64,000 nt of DNA, taken from the NCBI RefSeq assembly GCF_003346815.1, contig NZ_CP031217.1, forward strand, positions 1,364,001-1,428,000. The letters run 5' to 3'. The number at the start of each line of letters is the position of its first letter. The stretch's first letter is position 1. Both the position numbers and the translations under genes were made by a program. Below the pieces are notes generated by a model that saw nothing but the letters and a program-made list of their open reading frames with translations, was not told the DNA's origin and did not search any database. Shown in pieces: positions 44,769-52,820 of the stretch. The stretch is from Halarcobacter bivalviorum (GTDB taxonomy: Bacteria; Campylobacterota; Campylobacteria; Campylobacterales; Arcobacteraceae).

Positions 44769-46112
44769 TTTTTGGGTGTCAATCTTTTTCTTAGCTTTTA
44801 CACCAAGCTCAATAAACTCTTCACTTCTTCTTAGAAGATTTCCTTTTCCAAGGCTTAGTTTTTTCATAGCTTCATCATAAGATTTTTGAGTTCTATTTAA
44901 ATGAGTCCCTATACTCTCAATATCTGTAACAAAACTAGCAAACTTATCATATAAATCAGCTGCTTTTTTAGAGATTAAAAGAGCATTCTCATTTTGATGT
45001 TCATATCTCCAGATATTTTCTATTGTTCTTAATGTTGCAAAAAGTGTTGAAGGAGAAACAAGCATGATATTATTTTCAAAAGCAGTTTTAAATAGATTAT
45101 TATCCTTTGAAGCAGCAAGCATAAAAGCTCCTTCAATAGGAATAAACATAATTACAAAATCTAAAGTCTTAACCTCTTCTATATTTTCATAACTTTTAGC
45201 ACTTAAGCCTTTAATATGAGTATATAAAGATTTAATAAGCTCTTTACTTGCATTTTCTCTTTGAGTATCATCTTGAGCTTCTGTATAACTTACATATGAA
45301 GTTAAAGATACTTTTGAGTCAATAACAATATCTTTATTTTGAGGAAGGTGTACTATTACATCAGGTCTTAATCTTTTACCATTTTCATCGGTATAAGAGC
45401 CTTGTGTAGAGTATTCTACTCCTTCTCTAAGTCCAGTTTGCTCTAAAATCTTAGAAAGAATAAGTTCTCCCCAATCTCCTTGAGTTTTATTCTCACCTTT
45501 TAAGGCTTTTGTTAAATTTAATGCATCTTGTGAGATTTGATTATTTAACTCTTTTAAGTTTTTAATCTCTGAAAGAAGATTTACTCTTTGTTTAGTCTCT
45601 TCATTATGAATATCATTTACTCTCTTTCCAAAACTATTTAATTGGTCTTTGAAAGGTGTAAGTAGTTGGTTTAGATTTGTTGAAGATTTTTTATTGTTCT
45701 CTTCAAAAAGTTTATTTGCAAGATTTTCAAACTCTACTTTTAATCTATCTTTTGAGGTCTCTAAAAGTTCTATTTTTTCTTTTAAACTATCCTCTTTTAT
45801 TCTAAATTCATTCTCATATTGCTCTTTTTTATCTTGAATTAGATTCTCTAAAGACTCTATCTTTGTCTCATAAGACTTTCTCTCTAACAAAATTTTTTCT
45901 TGAGAACTTTTTTCTATATTTAAAATACTCTCTTCTAAGTTTCTAATATTCTCTTTTAGACTTGCAATAAGATTTTCATAAGAGTCTTTAACCAATTGCA
46001 ACTCTTTTGTAGTAAGGTCTATTTTCTGTTTTAAAATAAACCATACCACTAAAGAAGCCAGTAATACTCCAACTACAAAACTTAAGCTTGAGATTAAAAT
46101 TAAGTTTTCCAT
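44754..46112 (-). CDS. rmuC: DNA recombination protein RmuC
   Basis: 452 residues. One N-terminal transmembrane helix (about 5-25), a long coiled coil (about 30-190), then the RmuC nuclease-like domain (GDWGELILSKILEQTGLREGVEYSTQ, LRPDVIVHLPQNKDIVIDSKVSL). Limits recombination at inverted repeats and is a member of the PD-(D/E)XK-like group. One base separates it from the M48 protease gene. Confidence 0.92.
   Translation of the reverse strand: MENLILISSLSFVVGVLLASLVVWFILKQKIDLTTKELQLVKDSYENLIASLKENIRNLEESILNIEKSSQEKILLERKSYETKIESLENLIQDKKEQYENEFRIKEDSLKEKIELLETSKDRLKVEFENLANKLFEENNKKSSTNLNQLLTPFKDQLNSFGKRVNDIHNEETKQRVNLLSEIKNLKELNNQISQDALNLTKALKGENKTQGDWGELILSKILEQTGLREGVEYSTQGSYTDENGKRLRPDVIVHLPQNKDIVIDSKVSLTSYVSYTEAQDDTQRENASKELIKSLYTHIKGLSAKSYENIEEVKTLDFVIMFIPIEGAFMLAASKDNNLFKTAFENNIMLVSPSTLFATLRTIENIWRYEHQNENALLISKKAADLYDKFASFVTDIESIGTHLNRTQKSYDEAMKKLSLGKGNLLRRSEEFIELGVKAKKKIDTQKLLGE
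44759..44778. terminator. Hairpin across the DMT/rmuC convergent overlap
   Basis: Seven-base arms CACCCAA (44759-44765) and TTGGGTG (44772-44778), six-base loop, flanked by GATT/AATC. Lies within the 3' ends of both genes. Confidence 0.5.
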
Positions 46113-46113
46113 A

Positions 46114-47358
46114 CTACTTATTAAATACGCTATCTTTTAATGCTTCTGCACTATTTTCATGTACATCATAACCTAGCTCTTTAAATCTTTCAACTAAAGG
46201 TGGATGAGAGTAATAAAAGAAAATATACAGAGGATGAGAAAGAGGAAAAGATTTATTTTCATTTGCTAATTTTAATAAAGCACTCACTAAATCTTTTTTA
46301 GATGACAAGTTTGAACCAAACTCATCAGCTGCATACTCATTATGTCTACTAATTAAAGAGATTAAAGGCATTAAGAAAAATGATAAAATAGGAGAAAAGA
46401 TTAAAAACAGAGCAATAATAGCGTATGGCTCATTGTTAATTGATAAGCCTAAAAATATCTCTTCACTTAAATTTCCAAAAATAGCAAAAAATACAAACAT
46501 AACAACACCCATAATACCAATATTTTTTAAGATATCTCCATTTTTAAAGTGTCCTAATTCATGTCCAAGTACGGCTAATAATTCATCATGGCTTAACTTT
46601 TCAACTAAAGTATCAAACAATACAACTCTTTTTGTACTTCCTAAACCACCAAAATAAGCATTTAATCTATTATCTCTTTTACTAGCATCTACAGAAAAAA
46701 CACCTGAGCTTTTAAAACCTACTTGGTCTAAAAGATTTTCAATTTTTGCTTCTAACTCTTTATCTTTTAAAGATTCAAATTTATCAAACATCTTATCTCT
46801 AATAACAGGATAAAGCATATTTATTAAAATAATTACAGCAAAAATAAATACAAATCCCCAAACCCACCAAGTTTGAAAACTATTTATAATCCAAGAAATA
46901 GCTGCAATTACAGCAGAACCAAAAATTAAAAATAGAACTCCTGATTTAAGAGTGTCTTTTATAAAAAGTGCTGGTGTCATATTTGAAAATCCATACTTTT
47001 TATCTAGTTTAAAAGTTGAATATAAATCAAAAGGTAAACCTAAAATCCAATTTATAATAATAAATAAATCTACAAAAATAATTGCTTTTAACCAATAAGA
47101 TTGAGTTGTAATTAATGAGTCTAAAGAAGAAAGTCCAAAACCAATCCAAAAAACAAATAATACAAAACTATAAAAAGCTGAAGCCATAGCTACTTTTTCT
47201 TTCTCAATTGAATAATTTGCAGCTTCTATATATTTTGAATTTTCTAAAATAATCGGTTCTAATGCTTTAGCTTTATTTACATAACCAATTTGCATAATTG
47301 AAGTATAAATTGTAAAGAAAAAATAAAGACAATAACCAATAACAAAAATTTCTAACAC
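46114..47358 (-). CDS. M48 membrane metalloprotease (Ste24-like)
   Basis: 414 residues with about six hydrophobic segments and the zinc motif HELGH at 266-270, third ligand in EYAADEFG. The layout matches CAAX-protease-type Ste24 homologues of bacteria, which degrade damaged membrane proteins, rather than HtpX (about 290 residues). Operon with rmuC. Confidence 0.88.
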   Translation of the reverse strand: MLEIFVIGYCLYFFFTIYTSIMQIGYVNKAKALEPIILENSKYIEAANYSIEKEKVAMASAFYSFVLFVFWIGFGLSSLDSLITTQSYWLKAIIFVDLFIIINWILGLPFDLYSTFKLDKKYGFSNMTPALFIKDTLKSGVLFLIFGSAVIAAISWIINSFQTWWVWGFVFIFAVIILINMLYPVIRDKMFDKFESLKDKELEAKIENLLDQVGFKSSGVFSVDASKRDNRLNAYFGGLGSTKRVVLFDTLVEKLSHDELLAVLGHELGHFKNGDILKNIGIMGVVMFVFFAIFGNLSEEIFLGLSINNEPYAIIALFLIFSPILSFFLMPLISLISRHNEYAADEFGSNLSSKKDLVSALLKLANENKSFPLSHPLYIFFYYSHPPLVERFKELGYDVHENSAEALKDSVFNK

Positions 47359-47447
47359 TAAAATATCCTTTTAAATAAAATTAATTTTCAAAAGAGATAT
47401 TTTATCCTTTTTGAGCTTGTTATAAATTAAAGGTTTATATAGTTTTA

Positions 47448-48449
47448 TTATTTAGTCTTAGCCTCATGAAGAATTACTTTATTTCTTCCTTTTCTTTTAG
47501 CATCATAAAGAGCTAAATCTGCTTTATGTAAAATTGCATCTAAATCAGGGTCTGTACCTTCTAAAATTGCAACACCCACACTGATAGTAAAATGTACTTT
47601 TTCTTCTTTTGTAGTCAAATAATCTAAAGTTTCTATCTCTTTTCTTATATTTTCTGCAACTTTTAATGCACCTCTTTGAGAAGTATTAGGTAAAACAGCT
47701 GCAAACTCTTCTCCTCCTAATCTTCCAAAAATATCTGAAGCTCTAAGAATGTCTTGTATTTTTTGTGCAACAAGCTTAATAATATCGTCCCCTACTGCAT
47801 GTCCATAAATATCATTTATCATTTTAAACTTATCAATATCCATCATAAGAACAGCTAAACTTTTATTTTCTCTTCTGTTATATCGAATCATAGGAGATGT
47901 AGACTCATAAAAACTTCTTCTATTATTAACCCCAGTTAAAGAATCTGTAGTTGCTAAGATTTCAAGTTTTACATTAATATCATTTAGTTCTCTAGTTCTT
48001 TTTTCAACAGCACTTTCTAATACTCTTTGATAATCTTTTAATCTTCTTTCTTGAGCATTTAATTTAATAGCTTCTAAAATGATTAATTCAAAATCAATCT
48101 TATTTAATCTTCTTGGTAAAACTTGATATAAAGAGGCATCATTTATAATAGAACTAAGGGATTTTACATCTACAATATCTTCAAAAACAATATTCTTTGT
48201 ATTGGGAGAATTTTTATAAAGTTCAGTAATAAATTTTTCTGGCTTTATTGTAGAAGTATTATTACCTACAATAGTGATTAAAATCTCATTTTTAGAAATA
48301 ATATAATTATAACAACCTATAAGTGCTTGCTCTGCACTAATATAACTTTCAACTATATAATCAGAATCTACAATACGAGAAATTTTGTTATAAAGTTCAT
48401 CTAATAATTCAACATCACTTTCAACACAAGCAATAATATATTTACCCAT
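47448..48449 (-). CDS. Receiver-like/GGDEF diguanylate cyclase
   Basis: 333 residues. N-terminal receiver-like domain (1-130) lacking the phosphorylatable Asp (IVGNN occupies that strand end near 61-64), a helical linker (about 133-165), then GGDEF with RLGGEEF at 243-249 and an inhibitory RxxD site (Arg236, Asp239). Active cyclase with feedback inhibition expected; input is not classical phosphorylation. The ending KADLALYDAKRKGRNKV is typical. Confidence 0.88.
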   Translation of the reverse strand: MGKYIIACVESDVELLDELYNKISRIVDSDYIVESYISAEQALIGCYNYIISKNEILITIVGNNTSTIKPEKFITELYKNSPNTKNIVFEDIVDVKSLSSIINDASLYQVLPRRLNKIDFELIILEAIKLNAQERRLKDYQRVLESAVEKRTRELNDINVKLEILATTDSLTGVNNRRSFYESTSPMIRYNRRENKSLAVLMMDIDKFKMINDIYGHAVGDDIIKLVAQKIQDILRASDIFGRLGGEEFAAVLPNTSQRGALKVAENIRKEIETLDYLTTKEEKVHFTISVGVAILEGTDPDLDAILHKADLALYDAKRKGRNKVILHEAKTK

Positions 48450-48537
48450 TTTAAGACTTTTTAAATAGAAATTAAGAAAAAATCTTAACTAAATTTAAGT
48501 TTAATAAAAATTAATTGTATAATTTATTACAGTAAAT

Positions 48538-48569
48538 ATAAGTATACAAAAGTTGTTTTGTATACTTAT
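48538..48569. other. Perfect 14-base-arm hairpin
   Basis: Arms 48538-48551 and 48556-48569, loop GTTG. Lies in the 221-base space between the ybgC-type stop (48671) and the GGDEF start (48449), both on the minus strand. No long T-run follows on either strand, so it may be a terminator of the weak type or an operator. Nothing else is visible in this gap. Confidence 0.45.
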
Positions 48570-48670
48570 TAATACTATTTATAGTTATCCATTAAAATAT
48601 TGATAAAATTATATTTTTTTAAATAAGTTTTTAAATACCAAAATTAAGGGTTTTTTAAATTTTAATAAAA

Positions 48671-49033
48671 TTATGCAAAAATTTCTAAAATTTCTTTTGG
48701 AATTTTTGTAGGTTTATAATCTTTTAAATAAGCTAATTTTACTTTTGCAGTAAAAATAAGTTCTTCTCTTCTAAAGATTTCATGAAAGATTTCTAATGAA
48801 GCACTCTTTTTAGAAATCACTTTTGAAGTCACTTCTAATTCATCAGCAAAAGTTGCTGATTTAATATAATCTGCTTCTACTTTTTTTACTACAAAAAACT
48901 CATTATTATTATGCGGAGATAAACCTTTTTCAAAAAATATATTGCTTCTTGCTCTCTCACAAAACTTTAAATAGTTTGCATAGTAAACTACACCACCGAT
49001 ATCTGTATCTTCATAATACACTCTTATCTTCAC
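48671..49033 (-). CDS. ybgC: YbgC-type acyl-CoA thioesterase
   Basis: 120 residues of the hotdog fold. Opening MKIRVYYEDTDIGGVVYYANYLKFCERAR holds the catalytic Asp and the conserved YYANY. Cleaves short acyl-CoA or acts on ACP-linked chains near the Tol-Pal or lipid pathway. Start is GTG at 49033, seven bases after AGGGAG (49041-49046). The first 23 coding bases are duplicated twice in the island to the right, marking this 5' end as an integration target; its present promoter and ribosome site come from the inserted DNA. Confidence 0.9.
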   Translation of the reverse strand: MKIRVYYEDTDIGGVVYYANYLKFCERARSNIFFEKGLSPHNNNEFFVVKKVEADYIKSATFADELEVTSKVISKKSASLEIFHEIFRREELIFTAKVKLAYLKDYKPTKIPKEILEIFA

Positions 49034-49040
49034 TCTGTAT
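49011..49040. repeat. Attachment-site copy 1 (5' end of ybgC)
   Basis: Thirty bases covering the first eight ybgC codons and seven bases upstream. Copy 2 at 58681-58710 matches 29 of 30; copy 3 at 56480-56509 matches about 21 of the first 23. Each copy is followed on the right by integrase coding sequence or a remnant, as expected for att sites of tandem elements. Confidence 0.75.
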
Positions 49041-49074
49041 CTCCCTATTTATAGAACTTTTTAATTAACAAAAA

Positions 49075-50229
49075 TCAAATAATGCCCATAATCGTGCCTA
49101 TTTTATTTAATTTTGTAAACCTTGTATCATCATCTTCTTTTATATATTTTGCATAAATTTTTAATGTAATAGATAAGTCTTTATGACCTAACATTTTTGA
49201 TACCCAAAGGATATCTATACCATTTTGAATATTTGATATCATATAACTTGCAAAAGTATGCCTAAGATTATATATAGTTCTTTCTTTGATATTAATTTCT
49301 TTCAAAAGCTCTTTAAACCTAAGATTTAATATATCGTGAGAATAAAAAGGCTTTTTAAAATGAGATATAAATAAATTATCATATTGACCAGTTAAATTAT
49401 ATAAATCTTTTAATAAAGTTTCTGTTTGTGGTAGCATATCAATATATCTAACACTTGATTGTGTTTTAACATCCCCTACTTTACCTTGAACAGTAGTTTT
49501 TTCAACTGCTATTTTCTTCTTCTCAAAATCTATATCTTTCCAAGTTAAAGATATTAACTCCCCTGGTCTAATACCAGTTAAAAACATAAAAAGTATTACA
49601 TAATACAAATTACCTCTTGCATTAGATAATATTTCTTTAATTTCTTTTATTGAAAAAGGATTTACAGTATCACTCTCTTTTTCTACAAGTAGCTTAATTT
49701 TCTTTTTGATTACTAAAGGAGATTTAACCCTAGTTAGAGGATTAAATTTTATTAAATCATTTTGCAATGCTTTTTCAAAGATTGAGAAAAAGACAGAACG
49801 GTACTTATTAACAGATTGAGGTTTATACTTCTTTAATAGAGATAATTGCCATTGCTCTAATTCTATTGGTGTAATATCTTTTAAAATTTTATTACCAAAG
49901 AATGGTTTTATTTTATTCTCATAATTTGCTTTAGATCTTTTATATACATGATCTCTTACTGTTCCTCTATAAACATTAAAATATTCAACCGAAAAATCCT
50001 TAACTAATAAATCTTTTTCAAAGTATTTTATTTGAGAATTTCCAGTTAATGCAATTACTATTTCAGGAATTATTTTAGATTTTATATGCTTTAAATTCTT
50101 TTCATTAACTTTTAAATTAGTACTTCTTCTAATTCTTTTTTTATTAAAATAGAAATCTAACCACCAATAACTATTTATAGATCTTATAGTGATTTTTAAA
50201 TCACCATATAATACTTTTACAGAATTCAT
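49075..50229 (-). CDS. Tyrosine site-specific integrase
   Basis: 384 residues. N-terminal arm-binding region (1-75), core-binding domain (about 80-180), catalytic domain with Arg in TGIRPGELISLTW, Lys in KTQSSVRYID, YNLRHTFAS, LGHKD and the Tyr nucleophile in TLKIYAKYI. All catalytic residues are present. Probably inserts unit 1 at the ybgC 5' end, only about 40 bases away. Starts directly after the stop of the HTH gene, and a decayed relative of its C-terminus lies at 58736. Confidence 0.92.
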   Translation of the reverse strand: MNSVKVLYGDLKITIRSINSYWWLDFYFNKKRIRRSTNLKVNEKNLKHIKSKIIPEIVIALTGNSQIKYFEKDLLVKDFSVEYFNVYRGTVRDHVYKRSKANYENKIKPFFGNKILKDITPIELEQWQLSLLKKYKPQSVNKYRSVFFSIFEKALQNDLIKFNPLTRVKSPLVIKKKIKLLVEKESDTVNPFSIKEIKEILSNARGNLYYVILFMFLTGIRPGELISLTWKDIDFEKKKIAVEKTTVQGKVGDVKTQSSVRYIDMLPQTETLLKDLYNLTGQYDNLFISHFKKPFYSHDILNLRFKELLKEINIKERTIYNLRHTFASYMISNIQNGIDILWVSKMLGHKDLSITLKIYAKYIKEDDDTRFTKLNKIGTIMGII

Positions 50230-50562
50230 TTAAAGAATACCTTTCAATATTTTAGAAGAAGTTTCACTAAGAATAATTTTCTCTTCTTTCTGTTCTATAA
50301 TTTTAATCTTATGATTTGGATTCTTTTTAAATTCTAATATTGCTGATGGTATAAACTCTACTCTTTGATTTTCATTTATAAAATAATGTTTATTTTCAAT
50401 AAATGTTTCATTTTTAATATAGTTGTCTATTGTTTTCTCACTTTTGTTTAAAAACTTAGAAACAGCCTTTTTAGTATTCAAAGAAGTAATCGAAATTTGT
50501 AAAAGTTCAATCACATTAGATAACTGATTTTCTAAAACATCTAATTTTGCTTCAATTGTCAT
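50230..50562 (-). CDS. HTH/excisionase-like protein
   Basis: 110 residues from the ATG at 50562, six bases after GGAG; the upstream ATG at 50580 lies in the rep gene. N-terminal helix (coiled-coil-like), then KKAVSKFLNKSEKTIDNYIK, a MerR/excisionase-type helix-turn-helix followed by a wing region (FIENKHYFINENQRVEFIPSAIL). Placed between rep and int, overlapping signals of both; probably directs excision or regulates the element. Confidence 0.7.
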   Translation of the reverse strand: MTIEAKLDVLENQLSNVIELLQISITSLNTKKAVSKFLNKSEKTIDNYIKNETFIENKHYFINENQRVEFIPSAILEFKKNPNHKIKIIEQKEEKIILSETSSKILKGIL

Positions 50563-50563
50563 G

Positions 50564-51811
50564 TTACACTCCATATTCATTAAGTGAAATTAATTCATCA
50601 CACTTAATTTCATTAGTTTTATTATCAAAATATTTGAAATCTCTATAGATTAATTCATTATTCAATAAACCATAATAATTAGTATCCATAGTTTCATAAT
50701 CAAGGTTATTAATATCTTCTACTATTTGATGTGTAGTTCTTTGATTAATTGGGATAATTGGCTCAAATAGTTTTAATTTTCCATCAGGTAACTGTATATA
50801 TTGCTCTCCATCAATAAAAAGTAAAGGAGTTGTTTTTTTCTTTTCATATTTTAATTTAATAGTTTTATTTTCTTCTTCGACAGTTACTGTTTTTTTAGTA
50901 TATATTTCTCCATATGTATTACAAATAGAGACAACTTTTTTAGTGACAATATCCTCAAATACGGAAATCTCTCTATTTTTATACATATATGTTAATTCTA
51001 GTAAGCTATATTGTCCATTTAGCTTTCTATAAATTTCAAGACTTATAAGAGTTTTAGAAGTATAAAATCTAGTAATTCTATTATGGATATACCATAAAGA
51101 AAGGTCGGTTATATCATCAGGATTAGCTCTTAAATCATCAAATGTTTTTAAAATATATTTCATAAGATATGCAACTGGATTTTGAATATCTATTTGAAAA
51201 TCTGTTCTTTGATTTGGGTAATTGTCATTAAAGTACTTAGTAATCTTTTGGTGTGTAATTTCTAACTTATCAGCTGGTACAAATAAAGAAAAATGTAAAT
51301 GTGGTGTACCATCTTTATGTGGCTCATAAACTCTAAAATAGCACTTATCATCTTTTGATATATCAGTTTTTAGAAAATGAGAATCTAAAAGCTTTTTAAA
51401 TATCTTTGATAACTCTTTTTTTCCTCCATTTGGAGAATATTTTTTATAATCTAATTGGTCACACTTTCTACTATAAGGGCAATATGTAGTTTCAAATTCA
51501 TTTAAAAGATGTTTATTTCTATATTTAGGGTTTTTTCTATTATTACCAATTAATCTATGATACTCTGTTGGTAAAGTAATAGTTCCAAAAATTGGTTTTA
51601 AATTATGATTATCTGCATACTGTTTTAATGAGTAAACTCTTTGATTTACTTCTGCTATATATTTTGTAGTATTATGATAAGCATTTTTTATTACATCAGC
51701 CATTTTTATTACATCATTCCCTACTGTAAAGTAGTTCTTTTCAAAAAACTCTTTTTGTTTTTTAATTTTATTAAGAGCTATTTTTCTTGTTTCTTTTGTC
51801 ATACCATACAT
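50564..51811 (-). CDS. HUH-type rolling-circle replication initiator
   Basis: 415 residues. Rep motifs: KPIFGTITLP (motif 1, about 72-81), GTPHLHFSLFVP with the HxH metal site (motif 2, about 170-181), and VAYLMKYILKTFDDL with the nucleophilic Tyr (motif 3). Resembles phage or plasmid replication endonucleases. A Rep next to an integrase implies an element that replicates after excision. Start ATG 51811 follows AAGGGG by four bases. Confidence 0.8.
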   Translation of the reverse strand: MYGMTKETRKIALNKIKKQKEFFEKNYFTVGNDVIKMADVIKNAYHNTTKYIAEVNQRVYSLKQYADNHNLKPIFGTITLPTEYHRLIGNNRKNPKYRNKHLLNEFETTYCPYSRKCDQLDYKKYSPNGGKKELSKIFKKLLDSHFLKTDISKDDKCYFRVYEPHKDGTPHLHFSLFVPADKLEITHQKITKYFNDNYPNQRTDFQIDIQNPVAYLMKYILKTFDDLRANPDDITDLSLWYIHNRITRFYTSKTLISLEIYRKLNGQYSLLELTYMYKNREISVFEDIVTKKVVSICNTYGEIYTKKTVTVEEENKTIKLKYEKKKTTPLLFIDGEQYIQLPDGKLKLFEPIIPINQRTTHQIVEDINNLDYETMDTNYYGLLNNELIYRDFKYFDNKTNEIKCDELISLNEYGV

Positions 51812-51859
51812 AAGACCCCTTTTTTAGGTTATGCCGAAAGTTTTTAATAAATAGACAAG

Positions 51860-51893
51860 GAATATGAAAAATGCCTCCGCATTTTTCATATTC
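51860..51893. other. Perfect 15-base-arm hairpin upstream of rep
   Basis: Arms 51860-51874 and 51879-51893 with loop CTCC, about 50 bases upstream of the rep start. Could terminate the upstream small gene or be part of a rolling-circle origin or leading-strand/second-strand signal. Read to the right, TTTTCTATTT follows. Confidence 0.5.
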
Positions 51894-51936
51894 TTTTCTA
51901 TTTCTATGCTTCGCAATAAAAAATACATTAAGAAAT

Positions 51937-52140
51937 CTACTTCTTTGAAGAACTTATACATTCAAGGTTTTCTATATCTACATTAAATGTATTACTTAAA
52001 ACCATACAAATTAAATTATAATCTTTTAAATCAAGAGAACCAAAAGCATTAAGAGAGATTAAAAGCCGTACTAATTGGGCTAACTTCTCATTAATTTCAA
52101 TTTGAGTGTAGAGTTTAAAGTTATTATTTACTTTTTTCAT
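51937..52140 (-). CDS. Small element-encoded hypothetical protein
   Basis: 67 residues, starting MKKVNNNFKLYTQIEINEKL, mainly helical, one SLDLKDYNLICMVLSNTFNVD segment. No motif recognised. Codon use is like the element genes. Lies between the rep hairpin and the RHH control region. Moderate support as a real gene. Confidence 0.5.
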   Translation of the reverse strand: MKKVNNNFKLYTQIEINEKLAQLVRLLISLNAFGSLDLKDYNLICMVLSNTFNVDIENLECISSSKK

Positions 52141-52269
52141 TTCTTTTACCTTTTTATCTGTTTAAGGGGAAAATCTACTTTTAATCATAGATTCACTTTA
52201 ATTGCAACCCGCAACAACAATACTTAGGCTTAATTTTGCATACGCACTTACTCAAGAAATATCTGGTAT

Positions 52270-52285
52270 AAATAAGCCCTACTCT
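52270..52285. repeat. AAATAAGCCCTAYTCT repeat, copy 1
   Basis: Sixteen-base sequence found again with one change at 58638-58653, just left of att copy 2. GC-rich for this DNA. It could mark a replication nick site or an element end; function unknown. Confidence 0.4.
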
Positions 52286-52296
52286 GACCGTTGTTT

Positions 52297-52314
52297 ATTC
52301 TTTTAAAAAAGAAT
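52297..52314. other. Short inverted repeat
   Basis: ATTCTTTT (52297-52304) and AAAAGAAT (52307-52314) separated by AA, in the 300-base non-coding stretch 52141-52450 between two element genes. Confidence 0.35.
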
Positions 52315-52332
52315 CAAAACTTTTATGATAAA

Positions 52333-52405
52333 ATACAAACAAGGATTTGTTAATACAAATTTATTACATTTTTGTATTAACATTTAACTATTTTGTATAT
52401 ACAAA
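52333..52405. promoter_or_regulatory. Cluster of five ATACAAA half-sites
   Basis: ATACAAA at 52333, 52353 and 52399 and its complement TTTGTAT at 52371 and 52392. They form a perfect 12-base inverted repeat (52348-52359 / 52371-52382) and a 14-base palindrome (52392-52405). Lies 45-120 bases upstream of the RHH gene; a likely operator array for it, or iterons of an origin. Confidence 0.55.
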
Positions 52406-52450
52406 TTTTACAAGTAAATAATTTAATTATTACTTAATTATTGGAGATTT

Positions 52451-52732
52451 ATGTCTAAAAAAGTAAATAAAACTAAAAATATAATTATTAGAGTAACAGA
52501 AGACGAAGAAAAACTAATATCTAATTTAGCAGCACAATTAAATATTAGTAAATCTAAATTAATAAGAAATCTTGTTTTAGGAAATATTGATGATGTATTC
52601 AACTATGTAAATATGAGATATCTTCCAATTTTCAATGATTTACTTTTTATTGAAAATCCTTCACTTGAAGAAGAAGTAGAAAGATTAAAAAAGATAGAAA
52701 AACTTATTTATGATATTAGAGAAAAAAAGTAA
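52451..52732 (+). CDS. Ribbon-helix-helix regulator
   Basis: 93 residues. KNIIIRVTEDEEKLISNLAAQLNISKSKLIRNLVLG is an Arc/CopG-type RHH domain; the C-terminal half (NPSLEEEVERLKKIEKLIYDI) is helical. Only plus-strand gene in unit 1. Upstream ATACAAA array suggests autoregulation and control of element functions. Ends in a shared terminator with the subtilase gene. Start ATG 52451 after GGAG. Confidence 0.82.
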   Translation: MSKKVNKTKNIIIRVTEDEEKLISNLAAQLNISKSKLIRNLVLGNIDDVFNYVNMRYLPIFNDLLFIENPSLEEEVERLKKIEKLIYDIREKK

Positions 52733-52765
52733 AGAGTAATAGATTACTTTCTATTATTCTTTACT
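52726..52765. terminator. Bidirectional terminator RHH / subtilase
   Basis: Seventeen-base arms (52726-52742 and 52749-52765) with one mismatch and loop TTACTT between convergent genes. Confidence 0.65.
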
Positions 52766-52820
52766 TCATCTTTTGACTTTCCAATATTAACCCAATAAAA
52801 TGACACTTTCTCTCCACCTT

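Noticed and set aside
52333-52405. CRISPR array
   Set aside because: Repeats are 7 bases, in both orientations, with irregular spacing and no cas genes.
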